From contig CM074130.1 in the NCBI GenBank assembly GCA_037178625.1, positions 1,798,001-1,862,000 on the forward strand: 64,000 bases of DNA, written 5' to 3'. Below the pieces are notes generated by a model that was given only the letters and a program-made list of their open reading frames with translations, did no database searches and was not told the origin of the DNA. A program made the position numbers and the translations under genes. Positions 1 through 10,887 of the stretch are shown in pieces. The stretch is from Skeletonema tropicum. Lineage: Eukaryota > Bacillariophyta > Thalassiosirophyceae > Thalassiosirales > Thalassiosiraceae. Each line of letters opens with the position of its first letter. Positions within the stretch are counted from its first letter, which is position 1.

Positions 1-710
1 CCAGCTGTGAGAACGACACCGTTGTCGCTCCGATAAAATGGTATTCCATCTGCTGCACAGCGTTTACCGCTGATGTAGATGTAGATTTGTGACGACGATC
101 TCATTCCAGATATTGGTGATTTCTGTTCGTTCGGTAACCCGGTAGCAAAATGAATATGATTTCTCCTCATTCGGCGCAACCCCTCTAATCGTATGTGGTC
201 CTCCCACGCCCTCTGTGTTGTCCCATGGACTAAGATCAAGTCAGCACTGGTTAATTCACTTGCATCCAGAGGAGTCAATAGCTTATTCGATTGAAGACCT
301 GCCTTGAATGAATGGCCTTGATTTGCTCTTATGCACAGTACTCTCTTCTTAATGGCATTACTTTCTGCACTGATAGATTGCAATGTACCTTCAGCGACAC
401 TATCGTCAGGAGTAGATTTGTACTCCAGTTTGAAGCGCTGTTTCTCATTCATTTCGACAACACGAATTACATCATCGACGGTATATCTTCTCCGACCACT
501 CTGCTTATCTCTAAACTTTGGGTGATCGAGTGAAACTATATCGTCCACCGGGACGTACCCATCTGGAGAGGGCTTCAACCCAAGAGATGGGGCCGCATGC
601 CGAAGCACGTAACTTAGTGCTTTGGACAACGTGACATCGTGATTTCGTTGGGCGACAGCGGTATGCTTCTTCACTGCTTGCTGCTTTCCGATATTGCGAG
701 TTTCGGGCAT
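1..710 (-). CDS. tRNA 2'-phosphotransferase (Tpt1/KptA family), 3' end outside window
   Basis: An open minus-strand frame begins at the ATG at 710-708, has an upstream in-frame TGA, and runs off the window's left edge without a stop (about 236 codons visible). The translation carries the Tpt1/KptA signature in order: LSKALSYVLRHAAPSLGL near residue 28, NEKQRFKL, RANQGHS, LVHGT, MRRNHIHFA, SGMRSSSQIYIYI and FYRSDNGVVLT. The family removes the 2'-phosphate left at the tRNA splice junction by transferring it to NAD+. The conserved Arg/His residues of the RH, QGHS and MRRNH motifs are present. No intron is visible. The C-terminal end is missing only because the window stops. The family call is strong. 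Tpt1-like proteins also act outside tRNA splicing, so the exact role in this cell is inferred. Confidence 0.88.
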   Translation of the reverse strand, partial: MPETRNIGKQQAVKKHTAVAQRNHDVTLSKALSYVLRHAAPSLGLKPSPDGYVPVDDIVSLDHPKFRDKQSGRRRYTVDDVIRVVEMNEKQRFKLEYKSTPDDSVAEGTLQSISAESNAIKKRVLCIRANQGHSFKAGLQSNKLLTPLDASELTSADLILVHGTTQRAWEDHIRLEGLRRMRRNHIHFATGLPNEQKSPISGMRSSSQIYIYISGKRCAADGIPFYRSDNGVVLTA

Positions 711-2658
711 TTGTGAGCTGCGCCTGACAATTCAATCATGCAATGAATATGAGCAGCCGAAGAAGTGGTCAATACGTTGCCTTTAGAGGACCAGCCTGTA
801 CGCTGGGGATGATGCAGTGATGATTCTGGGGCGATGTTGTTGCTTGTGCTTTGTTTTGTGGCGACTCGTGACTCGAGTTGACTGCTCGTAACTCGAGTCA
901 CGAGTCGCCACGAAACAACCAGTTTATTATGTGTAGAAGTACGACAGAGGGTTGTAAGGGACTCTCTACCATGAGCCTACCATGAGCTACCATAGCAGTG
1001 GCTGGGAGTGGCCATTGTCAGGCTCGTTTGCTTCATCCACTACCTGTGGTAGTGCGAGCGAGGAAGACACAAGACACCAATGTTTGCGACTCGTGACTGC
1101 ACCTCAAACGACTCAGGTGCAGTCACGAGTGCCAGAAACCGTTTAATACGCGAGGACGGAGACAGATCAGTTGAAAGAGGTTGAAAGGGAGTTGAACCAA
1201 GAAGTAATTATACACTTTGCACTGCTTTGCAACTAATAAAGTTAGACTTAACTTATTGCAGACTCATCATGATGTTATTATTATTTGTGCGTCGTAGATA
1301 GTGAGACAGTAGTGAGACCCCGATATGCCCGTGATCATGGTAGAGTCAACGCTGTTGTGCAAATAGACAAATACACCAGATAGACGCGATCGCACTGTGC
1401 TCGAAAGCCGCCCTGCACTATGGTGATGTGTTACGGTATTTACGTGGCGGGGCTGATTTTCTGTTGGAGTTGATGAATCATTCGGCTGGTGATGGTTCAT
1501 CATCATCGAGACCGAGGAATCTTCATCGTCATCAGCTGCATGCTGCTTCTCTTGGTGATTATTCGGCAGCAGTGTCCACCCATCCTCATGATCCGTCGGC
1601 TCCAGCGGCGATGCGATGTACTACGGCACGTTATCCATCACGATTGGTTCCAAGATTGTTTTTGAGGAAGATTGTTGGGGTGGAGTGGCTGGTGGATTTG
1701 TGAATGCTAGCAGCAACTCCTCTGCCAATACCTATTATTGCTCTGGAGAATGGAGGCGTGAGCAGTAACATCAACAATCATGGATCATCGTGCTGGTGTG
1801 AGCAACAACAATCAAGACAATTCTGGACAGCAGCAGCAACAACAAAAATAACAAGAAGGAGATGCCGGAGAGGATGAAGAAGAAAACGACGATAGGAGCA
1901 GCCGAAGAATAGAAACCTACAAAAATTAGTATGGTCACGTCAATTCGGAAAGACTGGCATTTTGAAGTGAATTCTCGGGTCGAAAAAGTGGGAGGTGACG
2001 TGTCTGAAGTCAAGAAGAATTTGCGGAGACTGAAGCAGCAGCAGAAGATCCGGAGCCACGCCGTTCATTCCCGACGTCTTTGTTTTGAGGAGCTTTCGGC
2101 ATCTGCAAGTAGCTGATAGCGTCAAACTTGTAGCTGATCACGTTGAACTTTTTCAGTCGTCTGATGGTATTGCAAATGATCGGAAAGCAGAAGTCAAAAT
2201 GGAATTGCCCTTCGAATGGATATTTAGAGTGAATTTCTCAATACTCAGTAAGATCATGCGGACAATTTGTTTCTGTTCGGTCTCTTCCAGATGGCAACGA
2301 TAGACAAGTTTCATTAAACTCGACGGGTAGAGCTTAGCATGACATCAGTAGAAATTGTACGCTTTAGGAGGGGAATCGAACGGATAGTACCGATCCAAAG
2401 ACTATCATACACTCTCCACCTAAACTATTAATCAGTGCAAGAACATGTCTACGCATTCTTTGAATCAGGCGAAGGTTGCTCATATACTCTACGAGATATA
2501 TTACTAGTGTTCTACGTGTTTCCAATCTATTCAATCCTCCCGTTCCTACCTCTTACAATATCAACCAGGTCATGTTGTTGTTGTCTCTAAGGAGACTTGT
2601 CGTTCCGAAACATCATGTTCGTTTTGCTCTCACTTTAGCCTATTTCCGTCTTGTTCCA
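711..2658. other. intergenic region without a supported gene
   Basis: Apart from the hairpin-ended element at 858-1133, I see no convincing gene here. Short open frames at about 1428-1703 (plus) and 1931-2116 (plus) have no recognisable domain. The stretch 1780-1900 is rich in CAA/CAG and reads as a short Gln/Asn run followed by stops, so a decayed coding fragment is possible. Nothing here gives a reliable start, splice sites and a domain together. Confidence 0.5.
858..1133. mobile_element. hairpin-ended repeat element, copy 1
   Basis: A roughly 276-bp non-coding element is bounded at both ends by long hairpins. The left hairpin has a perfect 22-bp stem (858-879 with 890-911) and a 10-nt loop. 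The right hairpin has a perfect 16-bp stem (1089-1104 with 1115-1130) and a 10-nt loop. Both hairpins start with GCGACTCGTGACT, so the element also has terminal inverted repeats. The interior (for example AACAACCAGTTTATTATG) is found in reverse complement in the copy at 21997-22266. No reading frame is carried, so mobilisation would have to be in trans. A foldback or MITE-like element is the best label; the family is not recognised. Confidence 0.75.
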
Positions 2659-5600
2659 GCACTCTCACATCAGCTACGAGGTTGTAGCATCGCTTCTACG
2701 GACGCTAGTCGTCTGAGCGGTACGAATGAGCTTGTCTAGTATCACCGCCGACTAGAATGGGCCACTAGAAGCGGATCATGCCCATACTGACGGCGATAGA
2801 TACGATTTGGTAGAATGTTGTGCTGCTGGCCAGCCCACACTGGACCTCTCAAATCAAGTTCGAGGTTGTAGCATCGCTTCTACGGACGCTAGTCGTCTGA
2901 GCGGTACGAATGAGCTTGTCTAGTATCACCGCCGACTAGAATGGGCCACTAGAAGCAAATCATGCCCATACTGACGGCGATAGATACGATTTGGTAGAAT
3001 GTGGTGCTGCTGGCCAGCCCACACTGGACCTCTCACATCAGCTACGAGGTTGTAGCATCGCTTCTACGGACGCTAGTCGTCTGAGCGGTACGAATGAGCT
3101 TGTCTAGTATCACTGTGGTTGAGAAATGGCCACTAGAAGCGGATCATGCCCATACTGACGGCGATAGATACGATTTGGTAGAATGTGGTGCTTCTGGCCA
3201 GCCCACACTGGACCTCTCATATCAGGATCGAGACTGTAGCATCGCTTCTACGGTCGCTAGTCGTCTGAGCGGTACGAATGAGCTTGTCTAGTATCACCGC
3301 CGACTAGAATGGGCCACTAGAAGCGGGTCATGCCCATACTGACGGCGATAGATACGATTTGGTAGATTGTTGTGCTGCTGGCCAGCCCACACTGGACCTC
3401 TCACATCAGCTACGAGGTTGTAGCATCGCTTCTACGGACGCTAGTCGTCTGAGCGGTACGAATGAGCTTGTCTAGTATCACCGCCGACTAGAATGGGCCA
3501 CTAGAAGCAAATCATGCCCATACTGACGGCGATAGATACGATTTGGTAGAATGTTGTGCTTCTGGCCAGCCCACACTGGACCTCTCAAATCAAGTTCGAG
3601 GTTGTAGCATCGCTTCTACGGACGCTAGTCGTCTGAGCGGTACGAATGAGCTTGTCTAGTATCACCGCCGACTAGAATGGGCCACTAGAAGCGGATCATG
3701 CCCATACTGACGGCGATAGATACGATTTGGTAGAATGTTGTGCTGCTGGCCAGCCCACACTGGACCTCTCAAATCAAGTTCGAGGTTGTAGCATCGCTTC
3801 TACGGACGCTAGTCGTCTGAGCGGTACGAATGAGCTTGTCTAGTATCACCGCCGACTAGAATGGGCCACTAGAAGCGGGTCATGCCCATACTGACGGCGA
3901 TAGATACGATTTGGTAGAATGTGGTGCTTCTGGCCAGCCCACACTGGACCTCTCACATCAGCTACGAGGTTGTAGCATCGCTTCTACGGACGCTAGTCGT
4001 CTGAGCGGTACGAATGAGCTTGTCTAGTATCACAGTGGTTGAGAAATGGCCACTAGAAGCGGATCATGCCCATACTGACGGCGATAGATACGATTTGGTA
4101 GAATGTGGTGCTGCTGGCCAGCCCACACTGGACCTCTCACATCAGCTACGAGGTTGTAGCATCGCTTCTACGGACGCTAGTCGTCTGAGCGGTACGAATG
4201 AGCTTGTCTAGTATCACAGTGGTTGAGAAATGGCCACTAGAAGCGGATCATGCCCATACTGACGGCGATAGATACGATTTGGTAGAATGTGGTGCTTCTG
4301 GCCAGCCCACACTGGACCTCTCATATCAGGATCGAGACTGTAGCATCGCTTCTACGGTCGCTAGTCGTCTGAGCGGTACGAATGAGCTTGTCTAGTATCA
4401 CCGCCGACTAGAATGGGCAACTAGAAGCAAATCATGCCCATACTGACGGCGATAGATACGATTTGGTAGAATGTGGTGCTGCTGGCCAGCCCACACTGGA
4501 CCTCTCACATCAGCTACGAGGTTGTAGCATCGCTTCTACGGACGCTAGTCGTCTGAGCGGTACGAATGAGCTTGTCTAGTATCACAGTGGTTGAGAAATG
4601 GCCACTAGAAGCGGATCATGCCCATACTGACGGCGATAGATACGATTTGGTAGAATGTGGTGCTTCTGGCCAGCCCACACTGGACCTCTCATATCAGGAT
4701 CGAGACTGTACCATCGCTTCTACGGTCGCTAGTCGTCTGAGCGGTACGAATGAGCTTGTCTAGTATCACCGCCGACTAGAATGGGCCACTAGAAGCGGAT
4801 CATGCCCATACTGACGGCGATAGATACGATTTGGTAGATTGTTGTGCTGCTGGCCAGCCCACAATGGACCTCTCACATCAGCTACGAGGTTGTAGCATCG
4901 CTTCTACGGACGCTAGTCGTCTGAGCGGTACGAATGAGCTTGTCTAGTATCACCGCCGACTAGAATGGGCCACTAGAAGCGGATCATGCCCATACTGACG
5001 GCGATAGATACGATTTGGTAGAATGTTGTGCTTCTGGCCAGCCCACACTGGACCTCTCAAATCAAGTTCGAGGTTGTAGCATCGCTTCTACGGACGCTAG
5101 TCGTCTGAGCGGTACGAATGAGCTTGTCTAGTATCACCGCCGACTAGAATGGGCCACTAGAAGCGGATCATGCCCATACTGACGGCGATAGATACGATTT
5201 GGTAGAATGTTGTGCTGCTGGCCAGCCCACACTGGACCTCTCAAATCAAGTTCGAGGTTGTAGCATCGCTTCTACGGACGCTAGTCGTCTGAGCGGTACG
5301 AATGAGCTTGTCTAGTATCACCGCCGACTAGAATGGGCCACTAGAAGCGGGTCATGCCCATACTGACGGCGATAGATACGATTTGGTAGAATGTTGTGCT
5401 GCTGGCCAGCCCACACTGGACCTCTCACATCAGCTACGAGGTTGTAGCATCGCTTCTACGGACGCTAGTCGTCTGAGCGGTACGAATGAGCTTGTCTAGT
5501 ATCACTGTGGTTGAGAAATGGCCACTAGAAGCGGATCATGCCCATACTGACGGCGATAGATACGATTTGGTAGAATGTGGTGCTTCTGGCCAGCCCACAC

Positions 5601-8600
5601 TGGACCTCTCATATCAGGTTCGAGACTGTAGCATCGCTTCTACGGTCGCTAGTCGTCTGAGCGGTACGAATGAGCTTGTCTAGTATCACCGCCGACTAGA
5701 ATGGGCCACTAGAAGCGGATCATGCCCATACTGACGGCGATAGATACGATTTGGTAGAATGTTGTGCTGCTGGCCAGCCCACACTGGACCTCTCAAATCA
5801 AGTTCGAGGTTGTAGCATCGCTTCTACGGACGCTAGTCGTCTGAGCGGTACGAATGAGCTTGTCTAGTATCACCGCCGACTAGAATGGGCCACTAGAAGC
5901 AAATCATGCCCATACTGACGGCGATAGATACGATTTGGTAGAATGTGGTGCTGCTGGCCAGCCCACACTGGACCTCTCACATCAGCTACGAGGTTGTAGC
6001 ATCGCTTCTACGGACGCTAGTCGTCTGAGCGGTACGAATGAGCTTGTCTAGTATCACAGTGGTTGAGAAATGGCCACTAGAAGCGGATCATGCCCATACT
6101 GACGGCGATAGATACGATTTGGTAGAATGTGGTGCTTCTGGCCAGCCCACACTGGACCTCTCATATCAGGATCGAGACTGTAGCATCGCTTCTACGGTCG
6201 CTAGTCGTCTGAGCGGTACGAATGAGCTTGTCTAGTATCACCGCCGACTAGAATGGGCCACTAGAAGCAAATCATGCCCATACTGACGGCGATAGATACG
6301 ATTTGGTAGAATGTGGTGCTGCTGGCCAGCCCACACTGGACCTCTCACATCAGCTACGAGGTTGTAGCATCGCTTCTACGGACGCTAGTCGTCTGAGCGG
6401 TACGAATGAGCTTGTCTAGTATCACTGTGGTTGAGAAATGGCCACTAGAAGCGGATCATGCCCATACTGACGGCGATAGATACGATTTGGTAGAATGTGG
6501 TGCTTCTGGCCAGCCCACACTGGACCTCTCATATCAGGATCGAGACTGTACCATCGCTTCTACGGTCGCTAGTCGTCTGAGCGGTACGAATGAGCTTGTC
6601 TAGTATCACCGCCGACTAGAATGGGCCACTAGAAGCGGATCATGCCCATACTGACGGCGATAGATACGATTTGGTAGATTGTTGTGCTGCTGGCCAGCCC
6701 ACACTGGACCTCTCACATCAGCTACGAGGTTGTAGCATCGCTTCTACGGACGCTAGTCGTCTGAGCGGTACGAATGAGCTTGTCTAGTATCACCGCCGAC
6801 TAGAATGGGCCACTAGAAGCAAATCATGCCCATACTGACGGCGATAGATACGATTTGGTAGAATGTTGTGCTTCTGGCCAGCCCACACTGGACCTCTCAA
6901 ATCAAGTTCGAGGTTGTAGCATCGCTTCTACGGACGCTAGTCGTCTGAGCGGTACGAATGAGCTTGTCTAGTATCACCGCCGACTAGAATGGGCCACTAG
7001 AAGCGGATCATGCCCATACTGACGGCGATAGATACGATTTGGTAGAATGTTGTGCTGCTGGCCAGCCCACACTGGACCTCTCACATCAGCTACGAGGTTG
7101 TAGCATCGCTTCTACGGACGCTAGTCGTCTGAGCGGTACGAATGAGCTTGTCTAGTATCACAGTGGTTGAGAAATGGCCACTAGAAGCGGATCATGCCCA
7201 TACTGACGGCGATAGATACGATTTGGTAGAATGTGGTGCTGCTGGCCAGCCCACACTGGACCTCTCATATCAGGTTCGAGACTGTAGCATCGCTTCTACG
7301 GTCGCTAGTCGTCTGAGCGGTACGAATGAGCTTGTCTAGTATCACCGCCGACTAGAATGGGCCACTAGAAGCGGATCATGCCCATACTGACGGCGATAGA
7401 TACGATTTGGTAGAATGTTGTGCTGCTGGCCAGCCCACACTGGACCTCTCAAATCAAGTTCGAGGTTGTAGCATCGCTTCTACGGACGCTAGTCGTCTGA
7501 GCGGTACGAATGAGCTTGTCTAGTATCACCGCCGACTAGAATGGGCCACTAGAAGCAAATCATGCCCATACTGACGGCGATAGATACGATTTGGTAGAAT
7601 GTGGTGCTGCTGGCCAGCCCACACTGGACCTCTCACATCAGCTACGAGGTTGTAGCATCGCTTCTACGGACGCTAGTCGTCTGAGCGGTACGAATGAGCT
7701 TGTCTAGTATCACTGTGGTTGAGAAATGGCCACTAGAAGCGGATCATGCCCATACTGACGGCGATAGATACGATTTGGTAGAATGTGGTGCTTCTGGCCA
7801 GCCCACACTGGACCTCTCATATCAGGTTCGAGACTGTAGCATCGCTTCTACGGTCGCTAGTCGTCTGAGCGGTACGAATGAGCTTGTCTAGTATCACCGC
7901 CGACTAGAATGGGCCACTAGAAGCGGGTCATGCCCATACTGACGGCGATAGATACGATTTGGTAGATTGTTGTGCTGCTGGCCAGCCCACACTGGACCTC
8001 TCACATCAGCTACGAGGTTGTAGCATCGCTTCTACGGACGCTAGTCGTCTGAGCGGTGCAAATGAGCTTGTCTAGTATCACCGCCGACTAGAATGGGCCA
8101 CTAGAAGCAAATCATGCCCATACTGACGGCGATAGATACGATTTGGTAGATTGTTGTGCTGCTGGCCAGCCCACACTGGACCTCTCATATCAGGTTCGAG
8201 ACTGTAGCATCGCTTCTACGGTCGCTAGTCGTCTGAGCGGTACGAATGAGCTTGTCTAGTATCACCGCCGACTAATTTAGGCCACTAGAAGCGGATCATG
8301 CCCATACTGACGGCGATAGATACGATTTGGTAGAATGAGGTGCTGCTGGCCAGCCCACACTGGACCTCTCATATCAGGTTCGAGGTTGTAGCATTGCTTC
8401 TACGGTCGCTAGTCGTCTGAGCGGTACGAATGAGCTTGTCTAGTATCACCGCCGACTAGAATGGGCCACTAGAAGCGGATCATTCCCATACTGACGGCGA
8501 TAGATACGATTTGGTAGAATGTTGTGCTGCTGGCCAGCCCACACTGGACCTCTCAAATCAAGTTCGAGGTTGTAGCATCGCTTCTACGGACGCTAGTCGT

Positions 8601-8925
8601 CTGAGCGGTACGAATGAGCTTGTCTAGTATCACCGCCGACTAGAAGCGATAGATACGATTTGGTAGATTGTTCTGCTGCTGGCCAGCCCACACTGGACCT
8701 CTCACATCAGCTACGAGGTTGTAGCATCGCTTCTACGGACGCTAGTCGTCTGAGCGGTACGAATGAGCTTGTCTAGTACCACCGCCGACTAGAATGGGCC
8801 ACTAGAAGCGGATCATGCCCATACTGACGGCGATAGATACGATTTGGTAGAATGTGGTGCTGCTGGCCAGCCCACACTGGACCTCTCATATCGGGTTCGA
8901 GGTTGTAGCATTGCTTGTACATACG
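2659..8925. repeat. 184-bp tandem satellite array, about 34 units
   Basis: A unit of 184 bp beginning GAGCTTGTCTAGTATCAC recurs from about 2728 to 8925, preceded by a partial unit from about 2659. One unit near 8616-8764 has an internal deletion, and the last unit decays after about 8910. Units differ at a few diagnostic places: CCGCCGACTAGAATGG versus (C/A)TGTGGTTGAG-type starts, CGGATC/CAAATC/CGGGTC, GAATGTTG/GAATGTGG/GATTGTTG, and three versions near the 3' part. The GTGGTTGAG-type units start near 3096, 4016, 4200, 4568, 5488, 6040, 6408, 7144 and 7696. Blocks of several unit types recur in the same order, giving a higher-order repeat. Since 184 is not a multiple of 3, long translation is not expected. 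Confidence 0.95.
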
Positions 8926-9189
8926 CACGCTGTCCGTCTGGGCAGTGCCAATTTGTTTGTATAGGATAGCCACACTTCACGGTCGGCGTGCTCCCTAGCT
9001 TCTCTCACCATGATTCGTGGGGGGTGTAGGGTCGTCAAGTGTGCTTATGATGCAGAAGAAGTTTCAATTTCGTCTTCGTGGTCTCCCTATGCTCTTGCCT
9101 AGCCAATATACATCGTTCCCTTTCTGGTTGGGGAATTGCACTGGTTTAGAATATTTAAGATCTATCATTTAATTTGTCAGAAGATCATT

Positions 9190-10203
9190 CTACCATGAAT
9201 TGTTGCCTCCCGAACGATAAGTCAACGTTAGCGTCTCATCTGGCGTTGTAAACAACCACATTGTTCTGTAAATAAACGTTAAATTCAATTCATTGCCCAT
9301 GGGATGTCCATTACATAACACTTCCAATGACTTCTGCTCGCCCTCGTAGTTCATTCGTTGCAAAATGTACTTCTTTAGGCTGATAATCTTCAGTTTCCCT
9401 GATGTGCGCAATTGGGGATGAGATAGTGCAGGCAAGTTGTCCTCTGGTCGCAGAATCAAATCGATCGTGTTGTCATTCATGAATGCTGCAGCCGCAGTTG
9501 TCATTGCGTTTGATGATGATGCTGCCATTGACGTTTTAGAGACACCACCTGGCTGCACTTTTCTATCGCTTGCATCATTGTTCTGCAACAGTTGATATTC
9601 AGCCTTCAATTTGATATTTTTCTCTGCATAAAATCTCTTCTCAATCTCATGCTCTTCGACTTTGAATCCCGGAAAAATCTTATCTACTACCTCTTGCAAT
9701 GTTCTGTCGGGTAAAATTTGAACTGTTGATATACTCGTATGTTTACGAAATGGATGAGGTCCAACCTCAATATCACATGTTGGACAACATAAACGGGGAG
9801 TAACGTTCTTATTTTCAGCCTGTACCTTCTTTTCAAAAAATAATATTAGACAGCTGCGACAAAAGCTATGCAAGCAATCCACAATAGTGTGGCAATCGCG
9901 GTAGTAGCCTCCGCATAGTTGGCACGTGAGATGCGCGGTAACATTTGATAGTGAAAATTCGACGTGATCGCTTTGGATAGACGGGGCATTTTTGCCAGAG
10001 AGGGTGCGTTTTGATAACTTCTTTTGTTTTTCTTGCTTATTCACAACAGCTTCAGTCTGCAACGGCTCATCGTCAGAAGAAAGATCGGATATATTATCGC
10101 GTGTTTTGACTGCACGCGATGATTTTCTAGGAGATGACCGTTTGCCTTCGGATGCAGTAGTTTTGGTCGGCTGCTTTCTTTTGTCTCCTCTTTTGCCAGC
10201 CAT
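9190..10203 (-). CDS. Polycomb-group RING finger protein (PCGF-like, RING + RAWUL)
   Basis: The protein has about 337 residues if it starts at ATG 10203 (MAGKRGDKRKQ); an in-frame ATG at 10293 would add 30 residues of poor quality. A basic N-terminal region is followed by a C3HC4 RING finger (CQLCGGYYRDCHTIVDC, then HSFCRSC and CCPTC), which in PCGF proteins binds the RING1-type E3 partner. The segment after the RING (ILPDRTLQEVVDKIFPGF) is typical of BMI1/Mel-18/DRIP-type proteins. The C-terminal 90 residues (SGKLKIISLKKYILQRM to LTLTYR) fit the ubiquitin-like RAWUL domain. The expected role is in PRC1-type H2A ubiquitination in the nucleus; that role is inferred from the family. A plant DRIP-like RING E3 is the main alternative. 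No intron is seen. Confidence 0.82.
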   Translation of the reverse strand: MAGKRGDKRKQPTKTTASEGKRSSPRKSSRAVKTRDNISDLSSDDEPLQTEAVVNKQEKQKKLSKRTLSGKNAPSIQSDHVEFSLSNVTAHLTCQLCGGYYRDCHTIVDCLHSFCRSCLILFFEKKVQAENKNVTPRLCCPTCDIEVGPHPFRKHTSISTVQILPDRTLQEVVDKIFPGFKVEEHEIEKRFYAEKNIKLKAEYQLLQNNDASDRKVQPGGVSKTSMAASSSNAMTTAAAAFMNDNTIDLILRPEDNLPALSHPQLRTSGKLKIISLKKYILQRMNYEGEQKSLEVLCNGHPMGNELNLTFIYRTMWLFTTPDETLTLTYRSGGNNSW

Positions 10204-10887
10204 ATTCTCTATTGCTGCCAGATTGAGAAGAAGAAGAGTTCTACACAAGGAGTTGGTTCTGTGAGTCCTAACGTGCACTGCTTCACGAGACACAGAGAAG
10301 ATCTACCAAGCTACAAGCCAAGTAATAATAATACAATTCTATTGGTACATGTCGTAGTGTTGATTCTGCTGATGCCTTGTATGTGATTCCACAGTCCACA
10401 TACAGTCCACATCATACAGTCGCATGGAAAGGGCAAAAATGGCATCTTCATCTTGCTTCGTACGCAAACCGGGCAGCAGGCGCGTGGGCGTGCCCGCAAC
10501 TCACCCTGGTTGAGGAAGTTGAGAGGCTGACACTTGACGGAGAATTTTGGTGATTTTTTGTCAATAAAAGGGTACTGTTTTGGTATTTCGAATTTCGAGC
10601 TCATTTATACCCGATTTTGTACAGTTGTGGGCCCCATGGGGGGCTGTCCTTCATGATGGGCCCCCGCTCGCCCTCCCGCCCTGATTGAGTATTGGCGCGA
10701 ACGAAAGCAAGTCCAAAGTCATAGCTGAGCAACAGCAACAGCACCATGCCATGAAGCCGCATGAAGAGCTACAGTAGCTAAGAGAGATGAAGCTCTCTCT
10801 AGCGAGCATAAAGATACTGAAGGTGCCGCCCTAGCACGTAGCCCGTCGCCATCATATCCTTAACCAATACGCGACGACAATACCGCT
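10204..10887. other. intergenic region between PCGF-like gene and GH18 gene
   Basis: This 0.7-kb divergent intergenic stretch holds no supported gene. The 97-codon minus-strand frame at 10311-10604 has no recognisable domain. A GC-rich patch with GGGCCC repeats lies at about 10630-10680. It should contain the promoters of both flanking genes. Confidence 0.45.

Noticed and set aside
1428..1703. 91-codon plus-strand frame as a gene
   Set aside because: No domain, no clear start context or splicing partner; a decayed fragment is possible but not shown.
3094..7891. Nine 65-codon open frames (MSLSSITVVEKW...) spaced by multiples of 184 bp
   Set aside because: They are by-products of one satellite unit class; other units in the same array have stops in this frame, and the unit length is not a multiple of 3.
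2659..8925. CRISPR-like repeat array
   Set aside because: Units are 184 bp, contiguous and without unique spacers, in a eukaryotic genome; it is a satellite.
10311..10604. 97-codon minus-strand frame as a gene
   Set aside because: No recognisable domain, and it lies in the short divergent interval between two real genes.
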